DNA of 6,470 nt from JAGXLC01 sp041686375 (GCA_041686375.1 JAWLEB010000077.1:1-6470), one strand, 5' to 3'; numbered from the stretch's first letter, positions 1 to 6,470 are shown. The notes: generated from the sequence alone by a model not told the origin. Numbers and translations: made by a program.

Positions 1-410
1 AATTATATTCTGGCGAATTCAATTGTGCACAATCTATAATTGGCGCCTTTGAAGATAAACTATCTAATAAAAAGAATATCTTAATAAATGCTGCAGCAGG
101 TTTCGGGGGTGGTATGGGCAGGATGCAAAAAACATGCGGGGCAGTTACAGGAGCAATCATGATATTGAGTACACTAAATAAAACAGAGATTTCAAATTCA
201 AAAGAACAATTAATTCAAAATATCCAGGAATTTACAAGGGCTTTCGATAAAAAATTTGGTGCTTTGGACTGTGCCAGTCTCATTTCTTATGATCTAAACA
301 CGGCTAAAGGGAGAGCAAAAGCCAAAGAGGATAATATATTTGAATTAAAATGTGCAAATATTGTTGCTACTACCGTTGAAATAATAACGGAAATTATTGA
401 AAGAAAGTAA
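1..410 (+). CDS. C_GCAxxG_C_C family putative redox protein (5' end outside window)
   Basis: The reading frame is open from the left edge (first full codon at 3) to TAA at 408-410, giving 135 residues. An ATG at 114 exists, but the frame upstream encodes conserved family sequence, so the real start lies before the window. The family (TIGR01909/PF09719, about 140-150 residues) is defined by four invariant cysteines and a CGAxxG motif. All are visible: Cys in FNCAQ (codon 24-26), Cys in TCGAVTG (135-137) after the glycine-rich FGGGMGRM stretch, Cys in LDCASL (270-272), and Cys in LKCANIV (351-353). Only about 10-15 N-terminal residues should be missing. No signal peptide or membrane segment is visible in the part present, so it is probably cytoplasmic. 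The family is annotated as probably redox-active from its cysteines; no reaction or substrate is established. It ends 11 bases before the DUF1848 gene, so the two are probably co-transcribed. Family assignment is confident; function is not known. Confidence 0.88.
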   Translation, partial: LYSGEFNCAQSIIGAFEDKLSNKKNILINAAAGFGGGMGRMQKTCGAVTGAIMILSTLNKTEISNSKEQLIQNIQEFTRAFDKKFGALDCASLISYDLNTAKGRAKAKEDNIFELKCANIVATTVEIITEIIERK

Positions 411-421
411 AAGGAAACAAA

Positions 422-1432
422 ATGAGTTTTAAAGGATGGCCAGAAATAACAATGAACAGCAATGATGGGAAATCAGTAAAAGCCAAAACCCCGTTGATTA
501 TCTCAGCAAGTAGGGCAACTGACATTCCAGCCTTTTATTCGGAATGGCTTTTAAACCAATTAAAAGAAGGCTATACAACATGGAAAAACCCATTTAACGG
601 AAAACTTTCGTATATTTCTTTCAGAAATACCCGGGTCATCGTTTTTTGGTCAAAAAATCCAAAACCAATCCTACCTTATTTAGATACGCTTGACGAAATG
701 AATCTCAGGTATTACTTCCATTTTACATTAAACGATTACGCAAAAGAAGGGCTGGAACCCAATGTACCACCATTATCAGAGCGCATCGAAACATTCATAA
801 AACTATCCGAAAAAATTGGGAAAGAAAAAGTTATCTGGAGATTTGACCCACTGGTGAAAACCGATGAAACTGGCACTCCTGAATTATTAGAGAAAATTCG
901 AACTATCGGTAGTCAGATCAGCCCCTACACCTGTAAGCTGGTTTTCAGTTTTATACAAATCTCACCTTACAAAAAGGTACAACGAAAATTAATGAAAGAA
1001 ACATCAAATTTTTCTCAAAAAGACGTAAAAAATTACGAATTCACAGATGAACAAAAGCATTGCTTTGCAAACCAGCTATATAATATAGCAAAAAACTGGA
1101 ACATTGAATTGGCAAGTTGTGCAGAGCCCACAGATCTTTCATCATATAATATCAAACATAATAAATGTATAGATGATAAACTAATACGCAAACTATTCAT
1201 GCATGATACGTTTCTGATGAATTTTCTCAATACCGGTAAAATTAAGAAACAACATAATATTTTTCACAACAATATACCTGTAAATCCACATCTAAAAGAT
1301 AAAGGACAACGAAAAGATTGTGGTTGTATATACAGCAAAGACATTGGCAAATACAATACTTGTCCACATCTTTGTGCATATTGTTATGCAAACAGCGACA
1401 GTAAATCAATCTTAGACAATTATGGCCAGTGA
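422..1432 (+). CDS. DUF1848 family protein with C-terminal radical-SAM-like cysteine cluster
   Basis: 336 residues, complete. The start at 422 follows an AAGGAAAC purine stretch that could act as a weak ribosome binding site. A short N-terminal extension (1-24) before the core matches what I recall of Bacteroidota members. Motifs in order: IISASRATDIPAFY (26-39), FWSKNP (75-80), YFHFTLNDY (98-106), VIWRFDPL (137-144), SCAEP (232-236), a conserved-type Cys249 (KCID), then DCGCIYSKDIGKYNTC (299-314) and CPHLCAYCYAN (314-324). Cysteines 314, 318 and 321 form CxxxCxxC, the spacing that binds the 4Fe-4S cluster of radical SAM enzymes. Cys300 and Cys302 lie just before it. Pfam notes this resemblance for the family, but the cluster is at the C-terminus instead of the N-terminus. 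By inference this is a cytoplasmic Fe-S protein, possibly a permuted radical SAM enzyme; substrate and reaction are unknown. It is the second gene of a likely operon with the upstream redox-family gene. Family assignment is very sure, function open. Confidence 0.9.
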   Translation: MSFKGWPEITMNSNDGKSVKAKTPLIISASRATDIPAFYSEWLLNQLKEGYTTWKNPFNGKLSYISFRNTRVIVFWSKNPKPILPYLDTLDEMNLRYYFHFTLNDYAKEGLEPNVPPLSERIETFIKLSEKIGKEKVIWRFDPLVKTDETGTPELLEKIRTIGSQISPYTCKLVFSFIQISPYKKVQRKLMKETSNFSQKDVKNYEFTDEQKHCFANQLYNIAKNWNIELASCAEPTDLSSYNIKHNKCIDDKLIRKLFMHDTFLMNFLNTGKIKKQHNIFHNNIPVNPHLKDKGQRKDCGCIYSKDIGKYNTCPHLCAYCYANSDSKSILDNYGQ

Positions 1433-1536
1433 ACGAAAAACGAATCAACAGGATAATACCATCCAAGAAATAAACCAATACTTGGTTAACTAACTTTTGT
1501 GTATCATCATTTACTCTTAAGGTTTTTTAACATCTA

Positions 1537-1555
1537 AATTTTGTGTAACAAAATT
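1537..1555. promoter_or_regulatory. 19-base palindrome over the -33 element, possible operator
   Basis: The sequence is a perfect inverted repeat with 8-base arms (AATTTTGT / ACAAAATT) around GTA. Its left arm contains the TTTG proposed as the -33 element of the DUF4168 gene promoter, so a bound dimeric regulator would block RNA polymerase. It could also be a weak hairpin, but it is A+T-rich and lacks a following T-run, so a terminator is less likely. A+T-rich DNA produces such palindromes by chance, hence the low confidence. Confidence 0.35.
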
Positions 1556-1571
1556 CTATGCAATATGTTTG
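1540..1571 (+). promoter_or_regulatory. Bacteroidota-type promoter for the DUF4168 gene
   Basis: TTTG at 1540-1543 and TATGTTTG at 1564-1571 match the Bacteroidota sigma factor consensus TTTG ... TAnnTTTG, with a 20-base spacer. Transcription would start near 1576-1578, leaving a leader of roughly 28 bases before the ATG at 1605. This also argues against translation from the TTG at 1569, which lies inside the -7 element. Confidence 0.55.
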
Positions 1572-1604
1572 TATAACAATCTTAAACCAAAAATTAAATT
1601 AACT

Positions 1605-2090
1605 ATGAAACATCTAAAAAATTTATTCAGTTTGGTTGTTGCAACAACACTAATACTGTCAGCAATTGGTCTTGAAGCACAAGTTTCTGAAGGAGACCAG
1701 CAACAAGACGTCAGTGATGAAGAGCTGGAGACTTTTGTACAAGTGCTAAATGAAACACAAGAGTACGAAAGGAATGCCCAGGAAGAAATTACACAAGCTA
1801 TTGAAGAAAACCCTGACATTGACTTGCAGCGATACCAGGAAATTATGCAAGCGCAACAACAAGGACAAGAAGCAGACATGACTGAAAAGGAACAAGAAGC
1901 CTTTTCTGAGATACAGGAATTTGCACAAAGCAAGCAGGTAGAGCTTGATAAAAAAAGAGGAGAAATCCTGCAAGATTATGGGATGGATGAACAGCGATAT
2001 ACTGAAATTAACCAAGCAGTCCAAACCGATCAGGAATTAATGCAAAAGGTTCAGCAAATGATGAGAGAGAAGCAAGAACCCCGACGGTAA
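1605..2090 (+). CDS. secreted DUF4168 domain-containing protein
   Basis: 161 residues from the ATG at 1605. This start puts a textbook Sec signal peptide at the N-terminus: basic MKHLKN, hydrophobic core LFSLVVATTLILSAIG, and a likely cleavage after LEA (residue 25). An in-frame TTG at 1569 would add 12 residues in front of the signal and overlaps the promoter, so it was rejected. The mature part fits DUF4168 (PF13767): VSDEELETFV (36-45) followed by charged helices. It has two similar halves, each ending in an RYxEIxQAxQ box (76-86 and 131-140). It is very hydrophilic, with 28 Gln of 161 residues, many Glu, no Cys and no Trp. It is probably an all-helical periplasmic or exported protein; no lipobox Cys is present. 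The biochemical role of DUF4168 is unknown. The gene stands alone between its own promoter and a strong terminator. Confidence 0.85.
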   Translation: MKHLKNLFSLVVATTLILSAIGLEAQVSEGDQQQDVSDEELETFVQVLNETQEYERNAQEEITQAIEENPDIDLQRYQEIMQAQQQGQEADMTEKEQEAFSEIQEFAQSKQVELDKKRGEILQDYGMDEQRYTEINQAVQTDQELMQKVQQMMREKQEPRR

Positions 2091-2153
2091 AATACCATTG
2101 CATATTGAGCGAATTCTTAATTTACATTTTCTATCTCCACGTCCCCAAGATGA

Positions 2154-2204
2154 ATCAAAAAAATAATCCAGGCTTTAAAGAAGGGTTTGGATTATTTTTT
2201 TGAT
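2154..2204. terminator. strong bidirectional intrinsic terminator after the DUF4168 gene
   Basis: Arms 2154-2170 and 2188-2204 are perfectly complementary over 17 bases, around a 17-base loop that can add further G-U and C-G pairs. The left arm holds seven A (2157-2163) and the right arm seven T (2195-2201), so a T-run follows the AATCCA/TGGATT core on either strand. It lies 64 bases after the DUF4168 stop codon and should separate that gene from carA. Confidence 0.8.
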
Positions 2205-2312
2205 GGTTTGAGAAATTCTTAATATTCAATAAAATAACAGCTATAAAACTAAAAACAGATTAAACTCGGTCAGATTTATTTCAATAATTGCCCAGATATT
2301 TTATTCAAATAT

Positions 2313-2342
2313 TTTCAAAACACTGAAAAACGGTTAACTTTG
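2313..2342 (+). promoter_or_regulatory. Bacteroidota-type promoter for carAB
   Basis: TAACTTTG at 2335-2342 is an exact match to the -7 consensus TAnnTTTG. The best -33 candidate is TTTC at 2313-2316 (one mismatch to TTTG) with an 18-base spacer, so the upstream half is weak. Transcription would begin near 2347-2349, only about 10-12 bases before the carA ATG at 2359. This leaves no room for a riboswitch or attenuator, so any control would be at initiation or through the enzyme itself. Confidence 0.5.
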
Positions 2343-2358
2343 CCCTGGCATAAAAAAA

Positions 2359-3441
2359 ATGACTAACTCCAAATCAGCTAAACTCGTACTTCGAGATGGT
2401 ACATTTTTCCACGGGAAATCATTTGGATACGAAAAAGCAGTATCAGGAGAAATCGTATTTAACACTGCAATGACAGGTTATCCAGAAAGTTTGACAGATC
2501 CCTCTTATTATGCACAAATTCTTGTAGCTACCTACCCTTTAATAGGAAATTATGGGGTTCCAAGGGAGGATAGCAGTATGTATTTACCTGATAACTTTGA
2601 ATCCAGCAAAGTACAAATAAGAGGTCTTGTAATATCTGACTATTCCAATAATTATAGTCACTGGAATGCAGAAAAAAGTCTCTCCGCGTGGCTAAAGGAA
2701 TATAAAGTACCTGCTCTATATGATATAGATACCCGGGCACTTACTAAACACATCAGAGAGAAGGGAACCATGTCCGGTAAAATTGTCATAAATGAGGACA
2801 ATATTGACTTCTATAATCCAAGCCAAGACAATCTTGTAGAACAAGTAAGCGTCTTTTCACCAATCAGCTATGGCAAAGGAAAATACAAAGTCATACTATT
2901 GGATATGGGCCTCAAAAACAATATCATAAGGTGTTTACTGCAAAAGGACATCACCATTATGCGCGTACCATGGGATTATAATTTTTTAAAAGAAGAATAT
3001 GATGGTCTGTTCATCACAAATGGGCCGGGAGATCCCAAAAGAACAGAAAAAACAATACAAAATATTGCTTTAGCATTGAAAAAAAATAAGCCAGTAATGG
3101 GCATATGCCTTGGCGCGCAGCTAATGGCACTTGCTGCTGGTGGCAACACTTACAAGATGAAATATGGACACCGTAGCCACAATCAACCCGTAGTTCTTAA
3201 TGGAACCAACAGATGTTATATTACATCCCAAAATCATGGATATGCCATTGACAAAAATACACTAGGAACGGATTGGCAGCAGTACTTTACAAATCTTAAT
3301 GACAACACATGTGAAGGTATCAAACATAAAAAATATCCATATTTTGCTACTCAATTTCACCCTGAAGCATCGGGTGGCCCTGTGGATACTGAATTTCTCT
3401 TTGATGACTTTGCCAAATGGCTAAAATACTATAATAATTAA
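2359..3441 (+). CDS. carA: carbamoyl-phosphate synthase small subunit (glutaminase)
   Basis: 360 residues, full length for the family. CarA hydrolyses glutamine and passes the ammonia through a tunnel to CarB, which makes carbamoyl phosphate for pyrimidines and arginine in the cytoplasm. The N-terminal CPSase small-chain domain (about 7-140) shows LRDGTFFHGKSFG, GEIVFNTAMTGYPE and YDIDTRALTKHIREKGTM. The class I glutamine amidotransferase domain (about 176-358) shows FITNGPGDP (218-226), the nucleophile Cys250 in GICLGAQ, TSQNHGYAID (289-298), and His334/Glu336 in QFHPEASGG, so the Cys-His-Glu triad is complete. The residue after CLG is Ala where E. coli has His; this position varies in the superfamily. 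Motifs such as SHWNAEKSLSAWL and the KVPALYDIDTR stretch resemble the glutaminase half of human CPS1 and CAD more than E. coli CarA (compared from memory). The ATG at 2359 follows eight A and no clear Shine-Dalgarno. carB begins 19 bases downstream. Confidence 0.97.
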   Translation: MTNSKSAKLVLRDGTFFHGKSFGYEKAVSGEIVFNTAMTGYPESLTDPSYYAQILVATYPLIGNYGVPREDSSMYLPDNFESSKVQIRGLVISDYSNNYSHWNAEKSLSAWLKEYKVPALYDIDTRALTKHIREKGTMSGKIVINEDNIDFYNPSQDNLVEQVSVFSPISYGKGKYKVILLDMGLKNNIIRCLLQKDITIMRVPWDYNFLKEEYDGLFITNGPGDPKRTEKTIQNIALALKKNKPVMGICLGAQLMALAAGGNTYKMKYGHRSHNQPVVLNGTNRCYITSQNHGYAIDKNTLGTDWQQYFTNLNDNTCEGIKHKKYPYFATQFHPEASGGPVDTEFLFDDFAKWLKYYNN

Positions 3442-3460
3442 TCCCAAAAAAATTACAACA

Positions 3461-6400
3461 ATGGATGCTAAACAAGATATATCCAAAGTCCTTGTTCTGG
3501 GATCAGCTGCATTAAAAATTGGAGAAGCTGGAGAATTCGACTACTCAGGATCTCAAGCATTGAAAGCACTTAGAGAAAAAAATATACGCACTGTACTGAT
3601 CAATCCCAACATTGCAACTGTGCAAACCTCAGAGGATGTGGCCGATGAAATATACTTTCTGCCGGTTACCCCGGAATTCGTAACTCAAGTTATTCAGAAA
3701 GAACGTCCCGATGGAATATTACTCGCTTTTGGAGGCCAAACGGCCCTGAACTGTGGTGTGGAGTTACATCAATCTAAAATTTTAAAGAAATATAATGTTA
3801 AGGTCTTGGGGACACCGATACAAGGAATTATTGACACTGAAGACAGGGAAATATTTAATCAAAAACTTCAAAAAATAAATGTTAAATCAGCAAAAAGTAT
3901 TGCTGCCAACAACTTAAACGAAGCAAAGAAAGCTGCTTTTGAGCTGGGCTATCCTGTAATTCTCAGATCTGCTTATTCTTTAGGAGGACAGGGTAGCGGT
4001 TTCTGTTCCAGTGATGCAGATCTGGAAAAAACAGCCTCTGTTGCTTTCGCCTATTCAGATCAGGTTCTGGTGGAAGAATCTCTTAAAGGTTGGAAAGAAA
4101 TAGAATATGAAGTAGTTAGAGATCTTTATGATAATTGTATCACTGTCTGCAATATGGAAAATTTTGATCCCATTGGGATACATACAGGTGAAAGCATTGT
4201 TGTAGCCCCTTCCCAGACATTGAGTAACAAAGAATATCATATGCTGAGGGAGCTATCAACACGAATTATAAGATATTTAGGTGTTGTCGGAGAATGCAAT
4301 GTTCAATTTGCACTTGATCCAGAATCAGAAGATTACCGGGTAATAGAGGTGAATGCCAGATTATCACGTTCGAGTGCTCTGGCCTCAAAAGCTACAGGTT
4401 ATCCACTTGCGTTTGTAGCAGCAAAACTGGCACTGGGGTATGGCTTACAAGAATTGAAAAATTCTGTCACGCAGACAACACCTGCATTTTTTGAACCAGC
4501 CCTTGACTATGTTGTGTGCAAAATCCCCCGGTGGGACATGAATAAATTTATTGGGGTTTCCAATCAGATTGGCAGTAGTATGAAAAGTGTTGGTGAGGTC
4601 ATGTCCATTGGACGGAGTTTTGAAGAAGCTATTCAAAAAGGTTTAAGAATGATTGGACAAGGTATGCACGGATTTGTTGGTAACAAGGATTTTGAGACAG
4701 CAATACTTGATCAAGAGCTCACTGTACCCACGGATATGCGAATCTTCTATATTACAAAGGCATTTTATGAAGGATATTCCATAGAAAAACTTTATAACCT
4801 GACAAAAATCGATGAATGGTTTTTGCAGCGATTAAAGAATATCTTTGATGTGCATATTCAACTAAAAAAATATAATTCAGTAGAAGACATTTCAGACGAA
4901 CTACTTCTGGAAGCTAAAAAGAAAGGGTTTTCTGACTTTCAACTAGCGCGTTTCATTTTGAAAAGCAGCGATAATCAAATTAGTCAGGACATGCTAAAAA
5001 TAAGAGCCCACAGAAAAAAAAGAAACATTTTACCCTCGGTAAAACAAATAGACACATTAGCTGCAGAATATCCAGCTTTCACCAATTATTTATACCTGAC
5101 TTATGGTGGGGAAGAACATGATATTCATTTTTATGACGATAAGAATTCTGTAATTGTATTGGGTTCAGGGGCATACCGTATAGGAAGTAGTGTTGAATTT
5201 GACTGGTGTTGTGTAAATGCACTTAATACAGTAAATAAAAAAGGCTACAGGTCTGTAATGATCAACTATAATCCAGAAACAGTAAGTACAGATTATGATG
5301 TTTCTGACAGATTATACTTTGAAGATCTGACTTTTGAAAGAGTTTTGGATATTATTGAGTTAGAAAAGCCATATGGCGTCATTGTTTCCACAGGAGGACA
5401 GACACCAAATAATTTAGCTACCCGCTTACAATCAGCAGATGTGAATATTTTGGGAACTTCTCCTACTTCAATTGACAGAGCTGAAAACAGACATACCTTT
5501 TCTGCTATGCTCGACAGCCTGGGGATAGATCAACCCCGGTGGAAGGAAGTGGCAAATACGGAAAACATTCACAATTTTGTTGAAGAGGTAGGCTACCCTG
5601 TTCTGATAAGACCTTCATATGTACTTTCAGGGGCTGCAATGAATGTAGTTTCCAATCAAGAAGAATTAAAAGAGTTTTTAAATCTTGCCATAAAAGTATC
5701 CAAACAATACCCTGTGGTAATCACAGAATTTATAGAGAACGGTAAAGAAATTGAGATGGATGCCGTTGCCAAACATGGGGAGATTATTGTATATGCCATT
5801 TCTGAACATATTGAATTTGCTGGAGTACACAGTGGAGATGCCACCATCGTATTTCCTGCTCAAAAAATATATGTCGAGACTGTCCGAATGATTAAAAAGA
5901 TAGCAAGAGAAATCGCTTACGAATTAAATATAACGGGTCCTTTCAATATACAATTTATTGCGAAAGACAACGATGTGAAGGTTATAGAATGCAATCTTCG
6001 CGCTGCAAGAAGTTTTCCGTTTGTGTCAAAAGTATTGAAAACAAATTTTATTGAAATTGCTACGAACCTTATGTTAGGCGAACAAGTTGAAAAACCATTA
6101 AAATCATTGTTTGATCTGGAATATATAGGGGTCAAAGCTCCCCAGTTTTCTTTTTCGCGACTTCATAAAGCAGATCCCATATTAGGAGTTGAAATGGCCT
6201 CAACAGGTGAAGTAGGCTGTATTGGTCAGACTTATTATGAGGCTGTTCTCAAAGCTATGCTTTCTGTAGGTTATAGAAGACCCAAGAAAAATATTTTACT
6301 TTCTTCCGGACCAGCACGTTCTAAATTGGAAATGTTGAAAAGTGCCCAAATGTTAACTTCCAGAGGGTATAAGCTTTATGCGACAAGAGGTACACACAAT

Positions 6401-6470
6401 TTTCTAAAACAACACGGAGTTAAATCAATAGTGCTACATTGGCCAGATGAAAATGTACAACCTAATACAA
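3461..6470 (+). CDS. carB: carbamoyl-phosphate synthase large subunit (3' end outside window)
   Basis: The frame is open for 1003 codons from ATG 3461 to the right edge; the family is about 1070 residues, so roughly 70 are missing. CarB makes carbamoyl phosphate from bicarbonate, ammonia from CarA, and two ATP. Its two homologous halves are visible. The carboxy-phosphate ATP-grasp half (about 10-400) has GEAGEFDYSGSQ, GGQTALNCG, Arg129, Arg169, GWKEIEYE with Glu215, and EVNARLSR (Glu296, Asn298, Arg300). The carbamate-phosphorylating half (from about 564) has GSSVEFDWC, NYNPETVSTDYD, IRPSYVLSGAAM (Arg717), GVHSGDAT and ECNLRAAR (Glu843, Asn845, Arg847). An oligomerisation domain lies between them, and a methylglyoxal-synthase-like effector domain starts near 943. 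No nucleotide-binding or catalytic residue I could check is lost. EVNARLSR, ECNLRAAR and VKQIDTLAAEYPA match human CPS1/CAD, where E. coli has EMNPRVSR, EVNPRAAR and VDTCAAEF. In the effector domain Thr975 and Thr978 are kept, but the position of E. coli Lys993 is Trp994. Confidence 0.97.
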   Translation, partial: MDAKQDISKVLVLGSAALKIGEAGEFDYSGSQALKALREKNIRTVLINPNIATVQTSEDVADEIYFLPVTPEFVTQVIQKERPDGILLAFGGQTALNCGVELHQSKILKKYNVKVLGTPIQGIIDTEDREIFNQKLQKINVKSAKSIAANNLNEAKKAAFELGYPVILRSAYSLGGQGSGFCSSDADLEKTASVAFAYSDQVLVEESLKGWKEIEYEVVRDLYDNCITVCNMENFDPIGIHTGESIVVAPSQTLSNKEYHMLRELSTRIIRYLGVVGECNVQFALDPESEDYRVIEVNARLSRSSALASKATGYPLAFVAAKLALGYGLQELKNSVTQTTPAFFEPALDYVVCKIPRWDMNKFIGVSNQIGSSMKSVGEVMSIGRSFEEAIQKGLRMIGQGMHGFVGNKDFETAILDQELTVPTDMRIFYITKAFYEGYSIEKLYNLTKIDEWFLQRLKNIFDVHIQLKKYNSVEDISDELLLEAKKKGFSDFQLARFILKSSDNQISQDMLKIRAHRKKRNILPSVKQIDTLAAEYPAFTNYLYLTYGGEEHDIHFYDDKNSVIVLGSGAYRIGSSVEFDWCCVNALNTVNKKGYRSVMINYNPETVSTDYDVSDRLYFEDLTFERVLDIIELEKPYGVIVSTGGQTPNNLATRLQSADVNILGTSPTSIDRAENRHTFSAMLDSLGIDQPRWKEVANTENIHNFVEEVGYPVLIRPSYVLSGAAMNVVSNQEELKEFLNLAIKVSKQYPVVITEFIENGKEIEMDAVAKHGEIIVYAISEHIEFAGVHSGDATIVFPAQKIYVETVRMIKKIAREIAYELNITGPFNIQFIAKDNDVKVIECNLRAARSFPFVSKVLKTNFIEIATNLMLGEQVEKPLKSLFDLEYIGVKAPQFSFSRLHKADPILGVEMASTGEVGCIGQTYYEAVLKAMLSVGYRRPKKNILLSSGPARSKLEMLKSAQMLTSRGYKLYATRGTHNFLKQHGVKSIVLHWPDENVQPNT

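Noticed and set aside
114..410. First gene read as a complete 98-residue protein starting at ATG 114
   Set aside because: The same frame is open to the left edge and encodes the family's first invariant Cys (NCAQ) and glycine-rich loop, so the Met is internal and the gene is cut by the window.
1033..1478. Minus-strand reading frames opposite the end of the DUF1848 gene
   Set aside because: The plus strand here encodes the conserved DUF1848 cysteine region; the reverse products show no domain and no start signals.
1473..1487. Small hairpin AACCAA-TAC-TTGGTT after the DUF1848 stop codon as a terminator
   Set aside because: The stem has only six pairs and is followed by AACTAACTTTTG, not a clear T-run. 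It may contribute to termination, but I cannot support it as a terminator.
1488..1500. TAACTTTTG as another -7 promoter element
   Set aside because: It has three bases between TA and TTTG instead of two, and the exact TATGTTTG at 1564-1571 is better placed for the next gene.
1569..1604. Upstream TTG start that would lengthen the DUF4168 protein by 12 residues
   Set aside because: The TTG lies inside the proposed -7 promoter element, and the extra residues would precede a complete signal peptide that begins naturally at the ATG at 1605.
1556..2024. Minus-strand reading frames of 92 and 125 codons opposite the DUF4168 gene
   Set aside because: They are reverse-strand shadows. The Cys- and Ser-rich or Phe- and Leu-rich products resemble no family, while the plus strand has a signal peptide and a recognised domain.
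2112..2223. Direct repeat AATTCTTAAT at 2112-2121 and 2214-2223
   Set aside because: A ten-base A+T-rich repeat flanking the terminator can easily arise by chance, and no attachment site or mobile gene is nearby.
4055..6135. Several 61-72-codon minus-strand reading frames within carB
   Set aside because: They overlap an unbroken, strongly conserved CarB frame, which I translated throughout; they are coding shadows.

Overview
The window looks like a piece of an A+T-rich chromosome from the phylum Bacteroidota. Two lines of evidence support this. Two intergenic regions carry an exact copy of the Bacteroidota -7 promoter element TAnnTTTG shortly before a start codon. The genes also mostly lack a good Shine-Dalgarno sequence and have A-rich leaders instead. 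The CarA/CarB type and a secreted DUF4168 protein fit the same phylum. I cannot name a genus. All five genes are on the + strand.

Left part (1-1432): a probable two-gene operon of cysteine-rich proteins. The first gene, cut by the window edge, is a C_GCAxxG_C_C family putative redox protein with all four family cysteines. Eleven bases later comes a complete DUF1848 protein, whose C-terminus carries a CxxxCxxC cluster of the radical-SAM type. Neither family has an established biochemical function, so this pair is the least understood part of the window.

Middle (1433-2358): a monocistronic unit for a small, glutamine-rich, secreted DUF4168 protein. It has its own Bacteroidota-type promoter, overlapped by a 19-base palindrome. 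It ends at a perfect 17-bp hairpin with A-run/T-run flanks, a strong intrinsic terminator that works in either direction.

Right part (2359-6470): carA and carB, the two subunits of glutamine-dependent carbamoyl-phosphate synthetase, 19 bases apart and probably co-transcribed from a promoter just upstream of carA. CarA is complete, with an intact Cys-His-Glu triad. CarB is open through 1003 codons and runs off the right edge, lacking roughly the last 70 residues. CarA releases ammonia from glutamine. CarB uses bicarbonate and two ATP to make carbamoyl phosphate for pyrimidine and arginine synthesis. Both subunits resemble the fused eukaryotic enzymes (CPS1 and CAD) more than E. coli CarAB at many signature positions, and the Lys that binds UMP in E. 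coli CarB is a Trp here.

I found no CRISPR array, transposon, tRNA, rRNA or riboswitch, and no clear sign of an undescribed defence or mobile system. The points that most deserve a second look are the redox/DUF1848 pair and the eukaryote-like CarAB with its altered effector site.
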